A DNA stretch of 64,000 nt from Bacillota bacterium (lineage in GTDB: Bacteria; Bacillota; Sulfobacillia; JAJZYS01; JAJYTV01). The position numbers and the translations under genes are program-made. Shown piece after piece: positions 1 to 7,698 of the stretch. The notes below the pieces were generated by a model. It ran no database searches and was not told the DNA's origin. It saw only the letters and a list, made by a program, of their open reading frames with translations. How positions within the stretch are numbered: the stretch's first letter is position 1; every line of letters begins with the position of its first letter. The stretch lies in the NCBI GenBank assembly GCA_021799275.1, contig JAJZAT010000005.1, positions 1 through 64,000 on the forward strand. Reading direction: 5' to 3'.

Positions 1-1
1 T

Positions 2-2086
2 GCACGTCCTCCGTCGCCTTCAGGCCCGAGCCCCTCACCATACCCTGCTCCTCACGCCCGCCTGGCCACCTCGCCGGCCAGACCGTCACCCTGGGATTCG
101 ATTTTCAACAGGCTTCGGGCCATCCTCTTGATTACGCCAGCTGTTCTGGTGACTGGAACAGTTACAACTACCGGTGCAACCGTCCAATGGACATCCCCGG
201 TCGCAATCGCTGGTTCTTGGAACGGGGGGCTTGTAGGATGGCCTTTGTCTGTACCAACCGGCGACAAACCGAGCTCAATTTCGTATCACACGACGCTACA
301 GTACACGAACCCAGTCGTCGCGATCACGTCCGACCCCGTTTACATCCCCAGCGAGCCTCTGCTAGGCGGCGACCCCGCTGTGGCCTTTGGCGTCGCCGAC
401 GCAGACCACAGCCGAATCGTCCTGCTCGACCTGACAACCGGACAGTACAAGGCCATTGGCGACGGAAATATCTATTACCCTGTCGCGGACGCAGTGGTCT
501 ACGACTCCGCTGACAATGAGATCATCGCCCAGGACAGCCACGGCAATCTCTACGCTTTCAGCACGACCACGGGAGCGCTTCTGGCCGAGTACGGCCATGG
601 CACCAGCTGGGAGTCCAGCGGCTATGTCCTCGGGCACGACATGTCCCTCGTGATCTCCGGTGTCGTGGGTGACCACCTGTTCGCCGTAGGCAGCGGAGGG
701 GCCGTGATAGGCGACTTCAACCCTGCAACGCTCGCACCGGCGCACGAAACCTATTCGGGAGAGTACGGCAACGAGATTTCGTCGCTTAGTACCGTTCTCG
801 GTACCGACAATGGCGCAACCGTTTACTTTGACACGACCGACCCGTATGGCACGATCGTCTGGGCTCAGGCGCCTTGTGCCCTGTGGGGAAGTGCCAGTGG
901 CAGTTGTCTTAGCGACCGCGTGACATCCCAGGCTGCGATCGGCACCAGCTACTACACCGACTACATCTCCGTCACACCCGACTTCGGCCCGTATCACTGG
1001 CTTGCCACCTGGACCAATACGGATCCGCAGGGCAACCCGGCCATCGCAGTGTTTGTCCCGCAGCCGTTCGCGGTCGCCGCACATGTTACCTCGGACGTGT
1101 CCTCTGGTGGCACGGTGACCATTGAGGGCATGCCGAGTCCTTCAGGCGCTGTCTGGGCACACGGCAACCCCTACACGCTGTCCAGTGGCTCACCACTCCA
1201 GGCTCAGTTCTGTAGTGATGCGGCCTGCACACAAAAGATCGGTAGCCCTGTCGGCCTCAACTTTACGGCCTACGGGTCCAGTGCAGACGAATGGCAAAGC
1301 ACTTGGATCGCGCCTGTCAACTCGACGAAGTCTGCTGAGACCCTATACGTGGAAGTCAGCGCCGTGAGTTCCACCGATCAGGTGGCAACGTCGCCGACCG
1401 AATCGTTCACCGTTGAACCACAGCAAGTTACTCCTCAGGCCAGTGGCAATCAGGGCACGTTGACGCTCCAGTGCTACGGCACCCAGAGCTGGACACACCC
1501 TCATGGCCCTCTTGCTTGCCAGTTTGGCGACTGGATCTCGGCGATGCTGCAGATTCCCACCCCGGAACCGCCATCTGGTCTTTACGACGCCAAGTTATCC
1601 AATGTAACCCTGTCGGGGAACATCTCCTACTCCCGCGGCTGGCCGAACCTCCCGGGCTACTGGGGTTACAACTCCTCGGACCCGGCGCTCTTCCACTACC
1701 AGACCCTTGTGGCGAACCTGGTACCACAGTCTGGAGCAATCCCAACACAAGCAAGTCTAGCACCGCCGGGCATCATCGAGTCGTGGGCGGGGTTCCCGGC
1801 AAATCAACCGCCAGGGACCGTTTACGACACAAGGAACCTTGCGGCAAACTGGGCTGCTACCGTGACCTACACCTACGAAGTAAAGACGGTCACTTCAGTC
1901 TGTGACGCGCCGCCTCCGACGGGCGTAACAGCCAACTGTGATGTCACCACAGCTCATCCGGGCGTCTGGACCACACGCACCCACTACACCACCAAGACAG
2001 GGAGTTACACAGAAACCGGCACCGCCACCGCAGAAGTGCAAGTCACCGGTAGCGACTGGTACATCATTACGACGCCGTACAACTAA
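2..2086 (+). CDS. secreted beta-propeller-like protein, 5' end outside window
   Basis: The reading frame is open to the left edge, so the true start lies outside the window. The TTG at 128 has no SD and is probably not the start. The visible N-terminus is Pro/Ser-rich, followed by a hydrophobic stretch (around AILLITPAVLVTG) that could be a membrane segment. The body is Gly/Thr/Ser/Tyr-rich. Residues such as RIVLLDLTTGQYKAIGDG and GNLYAFSTTTGALLAEYG resemble quinoprotein or WD-like blades (value, then 'TTG'), which suggests a propeller followed by Ig-like strands. There are few cysteines and no catalytic motif that I recognise. It is probably extracytoplasmic. An SD for the next gene follows its stop by 5 bp, so the two are probably cotranscribed. 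Function unknown. Confidence 0.7.
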   Translation, partial: ARPPSPSGPSPSPYPAPHARLATSPARPSPWDSIFNRLRAILLITPAVLVTGTVTTTGATVQWTSPVAIAGSWNGGLVGWPLSVPTGDKPSSISYHTTLQYTNPVVAITSDPVYIPSEPLLGGDPAVAFGVADADHSRIVLLDLTTGQYKAIGDGNIYYPVADAVVYDSADNEIIAQDSHGNLYAFSTTTGALLAEYGHGTSWESSGYVLGHDMSLVISGVVGDHLFAVGSGGAVIGDFNPATLAPAHETYSGEYGNEISSLSTVLGTDNGATVYFDTTDPYGTIVWAQAPCALWGSASGSCLSDRVTSQAAIGTSYYTDYISVTPDFGPYHWLATWTNTDPQGNPAIAVFVPQPFAVAAHVTSDVSSGGTVTIEGMPSPSGAVWAHGNPYTLSSGSPLQAQFCSDAACTQKIGSPVGLNFTAYGSSADEWQSTWIAPVNSTKSAETLYVEVSAVSSTDQVATSPTESFTVEPQQVTPQASGNQGTLTLQCYGTQSWTHPHGPLACQFGDWISAMLQIPTPEPPSGLYDAKLSNVTLSGNISYSRGWPNLPGYWGYNSSDPALFHYQTLVANLVPQSGAIPTQASLAPPGIIESWAGFPANQPPGTVYDTRNLAANWAATVTYTYEVKTVTSVCDAPPPTGVTANCDVTTAHPGVWTTRTHYTTKTGSYTETGTATAEVQVTGSDWYIITTPYN

Positions 2087-2106
2087 GCACGGAAGGAGGG
2101 GCAGCA

Positions 2107-2454
2107 ATAGCAAAGACGTTACAACCAGGTTGGGTGACGCTTCAGGTTGATGGTAGTGCCGAAGTCCTGACACGGTGCCCGTTGGCAGCCACTGGGTCCT
2201 TTGAAGCGGACCCAGTGGCTTGCACCGACGCAGACCTACGCGCCGCAGGCTACGTCCCCGCAAGCGAGTTGGACGCCCTCCGCGCCGAGGTCGAGGCGCT
2301 TAAGCAGACGCCGAGCGTGGAGGAGTTGGCGCAGGAGGTAGCAGACCAACTGACTGCTACCGCAGACGTTGCGCCGATCAAATTTCTGGTTGCTCAGATC
2401 GCCAAAGAGGCCGTGCGTGTCACTTTGCGGGTGCTGGGGAGGGGCGCGGAGTGA
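2107..2454 (+). CDS. small coiled-coil protein with probable AUA start
   Basis: A 115-residue reading frame with a predicted helical middle (ASELDALRAEVEALK) and an amphipathic C-terminus. The strongest SD in the area, GGAAGGAGGGG at 2091-2101, sits 5 nt before an in-frame ATA at 2107. The first conventional start, GTG at 2134, has only a weak AGG in front of it. The protein would begin (M)AKTLQPGWVTLQVDG. No ATG, GTG or TTG exists in frame between the upstream stop and 2134. The stop overlaps the ATG of the next, broken frame (TGATG). I recognise no family; the short coiled coil suggests an oligomerising or structural role. Confidence 0.55.
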   Translation: MAKTLQPGWVTLQVDGSAEVLTRCPLAATGSFEADPVACTDADLRAAGYVPASELDALRAEVEALKQTPSVEELAQEVADQLTATADVAPIKFLVAQIAKEAVRVTLRVLGRGAE

Positions 2455-2731
2455 TGTCGTTGGACAACATGGTCTTGCGGACTTCGGCACGGTCTTCACC
2501 TTCAGGTTGTACGACGCAAAAAGCCGCGAGTTCGTGCGCAACAGGCACGGGACTAACCGAAAGCGGGTGCTCGTTCCCTCCGTCATAGGCAGCCGCGGCA
2601 TGGTGGAGGAATTGGTCTACGGGTCAGTCATCTAGGACTGGGATCTCTCAGGACTGGAGGTTGGAGATGCGGTCGTGTCGTTGCCGACAGGTGCGCCGTT
2701 CAGGTTCAGATTCAAGGAATATGGGAGGTAG
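2454..2731 (+). pseudogene. broken small gene (frameshift plus in-frame amber stop)
   Basis: An ATG at 2454 overlaps the preceding stop but soon runs into non-protein-like sequence. From about 2480 the +2 frame reads as a plausible protein (FGTVFTFRLYDAKSREF, then RVLVPSVIGSRGMVEELVYG). It is interrupted by TAG at 2633-2635 and continues in the same frame (DWDLSGLEVGDAVVSLPTG, FRFRFKEYG) to TAG at 2729-2731. This looks like one roughly 90-residue protein with a frameshift near its start and a nonsense codon. Sequencing error or amber read-through would give the same picture. The end of the frame carries the SD (GGGAGG) of the next gene. Family not recognised. Confidence 0.45.
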
Positions 2732-2737
2732 AGATCG

Positions 2738-3337
2738 ATGTCCAACGTTGTCACGCGAAAGATGTTAACTTACCTGGCCATCGGTGTGCCGCTGGGGGCC
2801 TTAGTGTCTGCAAGTGGGTCAAAGGACAACTTGTGCGGTATCCGTCGTGATGGGAAATACGTACAAATACCACTGCAGGCTTACGAGTTGTGGCACAAAG
2901 CTCTTGATGGGGTTGACGAGGACGGCCTGCGCGAAACCGCAGCGCAAAACTACGATCTCGAAGACTTCTCCGATAACTTGGCCTGGTTTGTGGAATCTCA
3001 TCTTTTGCTTCCTTGGAGTGGTCAGGAAAGTGACTTTGGCAAGTTCGGGGACATTCGAGTTATCCCTTGCGGCATTGGAGCGGGCAACTCTGTTGACGAT
3101 CCCGCAAGGTTCGCGATTCTGTCCCGGCACGATGCAGTACCTGCCCTATGGGTTGACTTCTTGGCTTATATAATCTGGAGCTTTTGCGACGGGGTAGCCA
3201 CGCTCGACGAGGCATGCTTGGCGGCAGCGAACCACACCCATGTCGCGGCGAGCGAAGTACGACAGCGCGCATTGACGCTACTACCTGCATTGATGCGTAA
3301 TGGCTTGGCGTTCATCGACTTGGCGGTTAGAGCGTGA
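2738..3337 (+). CDS. unknown protein, possibly two PqqD-like winged-helix repeats
   Basis: The ATG start is set by GGGAGGT at 2723-2729, spaced 8 nt. The 199-residue protein has no obvious signal peptide despite a mildly hydrophobic N-terminus. The C-terminal 60 residues (LAYIIWSFCDGVATLDEAC, later ALMRNGLAFID) follow the pattern 'W..DG..T..E....L...GL' of PqqD-like or small winged-helix domains. The first half (VQIPLQAYELWHKALDG, then FVESHLLLPW) shows a looser version of the same pattern, so the protein may be an internal duplication. PqqD-like domains usually bind peptides for modifying enzymes, but no radical SAM or other maturase gene lies nearby. The functional idea is therefore weak. 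Confidence 0.6.
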   Translation: MSNVVTRKMLTYLAIGVPLGALVSASGSKDNLCGIRRDGKYVQIPLQAYELWHKALDGVDEDGLRETAAQNYDLEDFSDNLAWFVESHLLLPWSGQESDFGKFGDIRVIPCGIGAGNSVDDPARFAILSRHDAVPALWVDFLAYIIWSFCDGVATLDEACLAAANHTHVAASEVRQRALTLLPALMRNGLAFIDLAVRA

Positions 3338-3343
3338 AGTTTC

Positions 3344-3538
3344 GTGAAATCGCTTGCGAATGTGTGGGAGTTGCGTGCGGAGAAGCTGCGGCGCTGGCTG
3401 CACAGCATGCTGGATTGGGACCCGTTGAGTAAGACGCGGCTCGAACGAGTGGTCAGTTGGCGAGCTGCGCCGGATTCGATTACGTGGCCGACAAGTTTGG
3501 ACACCATAAAGAAGCTGGCAATGAGACTGGAGATTTGA
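3344..3538 (+). CDS. small basic hypothetical protein
   Basis: A 64-residue frame beginning with GTG 7 bp after the preceding stop, rich in Trp, Arg and Leu (WELRAEKLRRWLHSMLDWDP). The composition resembles a real amphipathic helix, but there is no clear SD and no family match. It could be translationally coupled to the upstream gene or simply be non-coding. Confidence 0.35.
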   Translation: MKSLANVWELRAEKLRRWLHSMLDWDPLSKTRLERVVSWRAAPDSITWPTSLDTIKKLAMRLEI

Positions 3539-3899
3539 AGCATACCCAGAGTCAAGCACCGAAGAATGATATGGCCGACGAGCAAGGTCGGGACACCCAT
3601 TCCTCAGATCCACCAAACGAGCACCCACTAGAACACCCTGAGCATGAGACTCAAAACGAGCACCAAGACCTTGAGGCTGGTGCTGGTCGGCCCCCTCCGC
3701 CGTCTCCCGCTCAATCCCCACCAGAGCGCCAAATCGCCCACCACGACCAGCACCAGAGGGACGTAACACACGTCATCACCTCGGCGCAAGGTTCGCGGCG
3801 GGCGAGCGTCGCAGCGTTGCGCGGGCCGAGCCCATACATGTCGAAACATAGCGCCTCGAGCAACTGCTCGGGGCGCTTCCTTGTGTTCGCATTTCTTGA
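3539..3899. other. gene-poor stretch
   Basis: About 360 bp with no convincing plus-strand gene. A long plus-strand frame crosses it but is low-complexity (His, Pro, Ser, Gln) and runs into the next gene. The only candidate is the short minus-strand two-TM frame listed separately. The stretch ends with the SD (GGAGGT, 3900-3905) of the next gene. Confidence 0.5.
3628..3771 (-). CDS. possible 47-aa two-TM membrane protein
   Basis: A minus-strand GTG at 3771 is preceded by a GAGGTGA SD-like sequence 4-7 nt upstream. The frame encodes two hydrophobic segments (CYVPLVLVVVGDLALWWGL and LKVLVLVLSLMLRVF) joined by a basic GRRRRG loop. This topology suits a small membrane protein, but it stands alone against the direction of the neighbouring genes and has no recognised homologue. 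Confidence 0.3.
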   Translation of the reverse strand: MCYVPLVLVVVGDLALWWGLSGRRRRGPTSTSLKVLVLVLSLMLRVF

Positions 3900-3914
3900 A
3901 GGAGGTATCCCTAC

Positions 3915-4604
3915 ATGGCGGTTGTCGGATCTCAGACCCTCGTGGGGCGACTGCCTGAAGCGAGGCCGGTCGCGTCTCGGAGTGGGCGCTGGCTGAAGCG
4001 CCGCATCTTCATCCAGGAGTTGCGCAAAGCGGCCGGTAAGAGCCTGGTCGTGGCCCTGGCGCTTGTCGAGGTGATTCTGATCGTGACAGTGTTCCTCGCG
4101 CACGCCCAGCCGTGGCTGCAAACTCCGATGGATGTTGTGGCGGCCTTGGGCGTGGTCTCTTTCGCGGGATGGTACCTAGCACGTCTGAGCGCCAAGGAAC
4201 GCCTGAAGGACAAGTGGGACGACGTGCTGGTCCACGGTCCCGTGTCGCTCGACATGCTGTCGCCTAAGCAGTTCCTGACCGTGGCCCGGCGGCTACTAGC
4301 CGAAACGGATTATCCCTGGGTTGCGTCGGCGCGCGTCCTCGGCTTCCATCACCTATTGGTCCAAGACCCCCGCAAGCACCAGATCCTCGTCGACGTGTTG
4401 TGGCGACTGGCACCTGTGGACAGTGAGATGGTCTACAACCTGGCGGCCTTACGCGACGAGCTGCACATGCCTAGGGCGTGGATCGTGACGAATCGCGCCC
4501 TCACCGAGGATGCGGCGATTCTGGCAGAGCGGTTCGGCATTGAGGTCTTTGATCGTGCAGGGCTGGATGATCTGCGCTGGACTCTGCGACCTTCCGATGT
4601 CTAG
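3915..4604 (+). CDS. membrane protein with Mrr/restriction-endonuclease-like C-terminus
   Basis: ATG with a strong SD (GGAGGT, 9 nt spacing); 229 residues. A basic N-terminus leads into two TM helices (about 42-62 and 70-90). The soluble C-terminal half has the outline of the Mrr-type fold found in membrane-anchored Mrr_cat proteins: a core strand HQILVDVLWRLAPVDSEM, then VYNLAALRDELHMPRAWIVTN, then AAILAERFGIEVFDRAGLD. The usual catalytic lysine of the 'QcK' strand is not evident (VLWRL instead), so nuclease activity is doubtful. The next gene overlaps its end by 8 bp, suggesting coupling with the NAGPA protein. Membrane attachment is clear; the role is unknown. Confidence 0.65.
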   Translation: MAVVGSQTLVGRLPEARPVASRSGRWLKRRIFIQELRKAAGKSLVVALALVEVILIVTVFLAHAQPWLQTPMDVVAALGVVSFAGWYLARLSAKERLKDKWDDVLVHGPVSLDMLSPKQFLTVARRLLAETDYPWVASARVLGFHHLLVQDPRKHQILVDVLWRLAPVDSEMVYNLAALRDELHMPRAWIVTNRALTEDAAILAERFGIEVFDRAGLDDLRWTLRPSDV

Positions 4605-5799
4605 CGTCTCCTTGCCGCTCCCTTGGGGAGGTCGCCTGCTCGTTGAGCCATCTCAGGTACGCGAGGTGGTGCCTTCCTCACCACCGCGGATCGTGCTTCG
4701 GGACGGCAGTTTCTATGACGTGGCGATGCCTGCCGCCGAGGTCGGGCGGTTGTTGGCGGCGGCGCGGCCCACAGACGGTGAGCATCGTCGCCCTGCTCGC
4801 CGGACCAGGTCCCGTTTGTGGCGGTTCACTGAAACGGTCGCGGTATCGATGGGCATTGTCGGCCTTCTCGGATACGGGGCACTTCGCTTTGTGCCTGCGG
4901 TTCATCAACTAGCCCTCGAGGAAGTTGTGACGACGGGACACCGACATCTCGCTCTCTTGTTTGCTTCCGAAGACGAGGTACGGCACGCGCTTCAGGTGGC
5001 GGACGGGAACTCGCGGGTGCAAGTTGTGCGGCCGCTCAAGATCAAGCGGTCGAGTACCCAGGTAGCCGCGGCGAAACCGGTGCCGCCTTACACGACAACT
5101 CCGATCTCGGGGTCGACGTGGCAAGGGTGGCTCACAGTGATTCCCGACCCGACCACGGTGCATGTTCTGGTGTCCAATCTGATCGGGCGGTACGGCCAGC
5201 AGGTGAGCGCGATGGGGGAGGATGCCGGAGCAGTCGCCACCATCAATGCCGGCGGCTTTCTCGACATCAACGGCATGGGGAACGGCGGCCAGGCCACTGG
5301 AGCGCTCGTGTCCAACGGTAGATACCTTCAGGGGCCCGATGGCGAACTGGTGATCGGCTTCACCGCGAACGGTACATTGGTCGCTGGACACTTTACCCTT
5401 CAGGTGATGCACCAGATCGGCGTCGAGCAGGCGGTCTCCTGGCGCGGCCCTATCCTGGTAGCGAACGGGGTTGGGCAGATCACGGAAGGTGATGGGGGTT
5501 GGGGCTACGGTCCCAGGACCGTGATCGGACAGCGAGCTGATGGCACAGTGCTCTGGCTCACGATCGACGGCCGCGAATTGGGCAGCATCGGGGCCTCGAT
5601 GCTTGAGGCGCAACAGGTAATGCTGCGCGAGGGCGCGGTGACGGCGGTGGCCCTAGATGGTGGGGCGTCCACCGTTCTCTGGGAAGCGGGCAAGGGGATT
5701 GTCAACGAGCCCTGTTCTCCTTACGGTCAGCGCTACGTTCCCGACGCGTTCGCGGTGATCCCACGCAAGACGGTTGCCATATCGGCAGCTACACGGTGA
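4597..5799 (+). CDS. membrane-anchored phosphodiester glycosidase (NAGPA) domain protein
   Basis: The ATG at 4597 overlaps the upstream stop by 8 bp; 400 residues. The cytosolic N-terminus (about 80 residues) has a small beta-rich stretch, followed by one TM helix (TETVAVSMGIVGLLGYGALRF). The extracytoplasmic C-terminal part, about 190-395, matches the NAGPA/phosphodiester glycosidase pattern: ATINAGGFLDINGMGNGG, then GALVSNGRY, GYGPRTVIGQRADGTVLWLTIDG, and AVALDGGASTVLWEAGKGIVN. Family members cleave sugar-1-phosphodiester or related glycan linkages; 'exopolysaccharide biosynthesis protein' is the common bacterial label. It precedes a DUF2079 membrane protein, so a cell-surface glycan role is likely. 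Type II topology puts the catalytic domain outside the cell. Confidence 0.85.
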   Translation: MSSVSLPLPWGGRLLVEPSQVREVVPSSPPRIVLRDGSFYDVAMPAAEVGRLLAAARPTDGEHRRPARRTRSRLWRFTETVAVSMGIVGLLGYGALRFVPAVHQLALEEVVTTGHRHLALLFASEDEVRHALQVADGNSRVQVVRPLKIKRSSTQVAAAKPVPPYTTTPISGSTWQGWLTVIPDPTTVHVLVSNLIGRYGQQVSAMGEDAGAVATINAGGFLDINGMGNGGQATGALVSNGRYLQGPDGELVIGFTANGTLVAGHFTLQVMHQIGVEQAVSWRGPILVANGVGQITEGDGGWGYGPRTVIGQRADGTVLWLTIDGRELGSIGASMLEAQQVMLREGAVTAVALDGGASTVLWEAGKGIVNEPCSPYGQRYVPDAFAVIPRKTVAISAATR

Positions 5800-5812
5800 G
5801 GTGACGTCCGAA

Positions 5813-7630
5813 GTGAGTCTGTTGCAGGCGCCTGCTCCTGGAATGGCTGTCCCTGGTCGGGATCGGCGAGTCTTGTGGATTACTGCGGCTGCCGTACTCG
5901 CCGGGCTGGCCGCGTTCGCCGCGGCCGCCGCCGTCTTTCTTGGTGGGGGACTTGGTGCCTACGACTTCGGTTTCTACTGGCAGGCCGCTCACCTCATTTC
6001 CATCGGGCACCTGAACCCCGTAATCGGCGCGATCCCCGGCCACACCTACCTTTCGGATGACCTGGAGTTCTACATGTACCCGTTGGCCCTGATCTATCAC
6101 GTCTGGTCCTCTCCATGGCTTCTGATCGTGACACAGGCCGTTGCCTTTGCGGGCGTCGTGGCACTTGCCTTGAGATACGCTGTTGACCGAGGGCTGGATG
6201 GTGCATGGTTTTGGCTCGCCACCGTACTTGTGGTGGCATACCCTCCGGCCAGTGACGCGGTCGGTGGCTTCCACTGGGACATCTTCGCCGGCTTGTTCGG
6301 GCTGGCGATGCTATTGAACCTTCTGCGCGATCGGGTTGTGCTGGCGGTGCTCTTTGGCTTTCTCTCGCTGCTCGTGCGAGAAGATGCCGGCCTTGTGGTT
6401 GCGGCGGTGTCTGTCTTCTATCTGGCTCTCGCGCCGGGATTCGGACGGGCGCAGAAGGCGGCGCTGATGCTTGGCCTGGCCGGCATAGCGAGCTCTGTTC
6501 TGGCAATGGGCTGGCTGATGCCATTGCTGTCGCCAGGGCATTTCGCAGTCATGCAGCACACCATGTTCGGCAACGCGTCCGGCATGGTGGGGAAGGCCAA
6601 GGCGATCCTGTTATCTTTCCTTTGGCCCGCGAAGTGGCTGTACCTGCTGCAACTGCTCCTTCCGCTACTGGTTATGCCCCTGCTCCGGCCGCGTCTCTGG
6701 CCGGCGCTCGCCCTTGCGCTTTCGGTTTCCTGGCTATCACTGGACGTCAACCTGTTCAGTGGTGTCTTTCAGTACCCGTCGGCTTACCTGTCTGTTCTCT
6801 ACCCTGCCACTATTGAAGGTCTCATTGTCGCCCGGCGCTGGTGGAGAGGGCGCGGGCTAAGTATCAGACGAGTACCTTTGCTCCCCGCTATCATGCTGGT
6901 TTGGTTCATCGGTATGCTGGCTTACGGTAATCAGTTGGCCACCGTCGTGTTCTCCGCAGAGCAGATCGGTAACTCGAAGACGCAGGCCCTTGAGCAGGAA
7001 CGTCGGCTGGTGGGGAACGCGTCCTTATTGACCACTGCGAACGACTACGTCTACGTCGGGAACGATCGCACTACCGTGATACCCACCTTCGTCCAGGGAA
7101 GCGCGTTGCCGGGGTTCGTCCGGTTGCTCGGCTCCCGCTATATCGAACTGTCCAACGTCTCTGACGCCAGCACGGCGACGGGCGGAGTGATTCCTTACGT
7201 TCGCCTGGCTGAGCGCGCCGGATACCGCCTGGTGGTGCGCCGCGCTGGAACGACGCTTCTTGTGCGCACGTCGAGATATGTCCGCCCTCGTGTCGTTAAG
7301 TGGGGGCATTTGTCGGTCGACGCACGCCCGCGTCTGGTCGTGCGTCGTTCCGGCTGGACGATTTACGAGGTAAAGTTGCCGCATCTCGCAACGGGATGGT
7401 GGCAGGCCGACCTTCGCCTGAAGGGGCGTGGCGAGGTTTATCTCTGCTCGATGGACGGATCGGACGGAGCCTGCGACATGACCGAGTACGTCGCCGGCGC
7501 CGCCGCCCGGCCCGTCGGCCTTTATGTGCGTCCAGGGCAGCCCAACACGGTCTATCTACTGGAGATGAGCAACACCATGTCCGATGTCCAGGTCACGAAC
7601 GTTTCACTGGTACGCCTGCGGGTGCTTTGA
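5813..7630 (+). CDS. DUF2079 multi-pass membrane protein (GT-C-like)
   Basis: I prefer the GTG at 5813, which has GAGGTGA about 7 nt upstream; a GTG at 5801 is too close to that SD. The roughly 605-residue protein has about 10 TM helices in its first 420 residues. Diagnostic DUF2079 features are YDFGFYWQAAHL near the first outside loop, the HTYLSDDLEFYMYPLALIYHVW segment, GGFHWDIFAGLFGLAML, and the short acidic LVREDAG motif. A soluble C-terminal domain of about 200 residues follows. DUF2079 proteins share topology with GT-C lipid-linked sugar transferases, but no substrate is established. It lies 13 bp downstream of the NAGPA gene, consistent with joint action on an envelope glycan. Confidence 0.85.
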   Translation: MSLLQAPAPGMAVPGRDRRVLWITAAAVLAGLAAFAAAAAVFLGGGLGAYDFGFYWQAAHLISIGHLNPVIGAIPGHTYLSDDLEFYMYPLALIYHVWSSPWLLIVTQAVAFAGVVALALRYAVDRGLDGAWFWLATVLVVAYPPASDAVGGFHWDIFAGLFGLAMLLNLLRDRVVLAVLFGFLSLLVREDAGLVVAAVSVFYLALAPGFGRAQKAALMLGLAGIASSVLAMGWLMPLLSPGHFAVMQHTMFGNASGMVGKAKAILLSFLWPAKWLYLLQLLLPLLVMPLLRPRLWPALALALSVSWLSLDVNLFSGVFQYPSAYLSVLYPATIEGLIVARRWWRGRGLSIRRVPLLPAIMLVWFIGMLAYGNQLATVVFSAEQIGNSKTQALEQERRLVGNASLLTTANDYVYVGNDRTTVIPTFVQGSALPGFVRLLGSRYIELSNVSDASTATGGVIPYVRLAERAGYRLVVRRAGTTLLVRTSRYVRPRVVKWGHLSVDARPRLVVRRSGWTIYEVKLPHLATGWWQADLRLKGRGEVYLCSMDGSDGACDMTEYVAGAAARPVGLYVRPGQPNTVYLLEMSNTMSDVQVTNVSLVRLRVL

Positions 7631-7698
7631 GTCGCGGCCGTCAGAGTCCCACTGAGATCGTGTAGCCTACTCGGAAGTCGTGGGAGGACGGTGAGGCC

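Noticed and set aside
3457-3996. 179-codon plus-strand frame across the gene-poor stretch
   Set aside because: His/Pro/Ser/Gln-rich, no SD, and overlaps the start of a well-supported gene.
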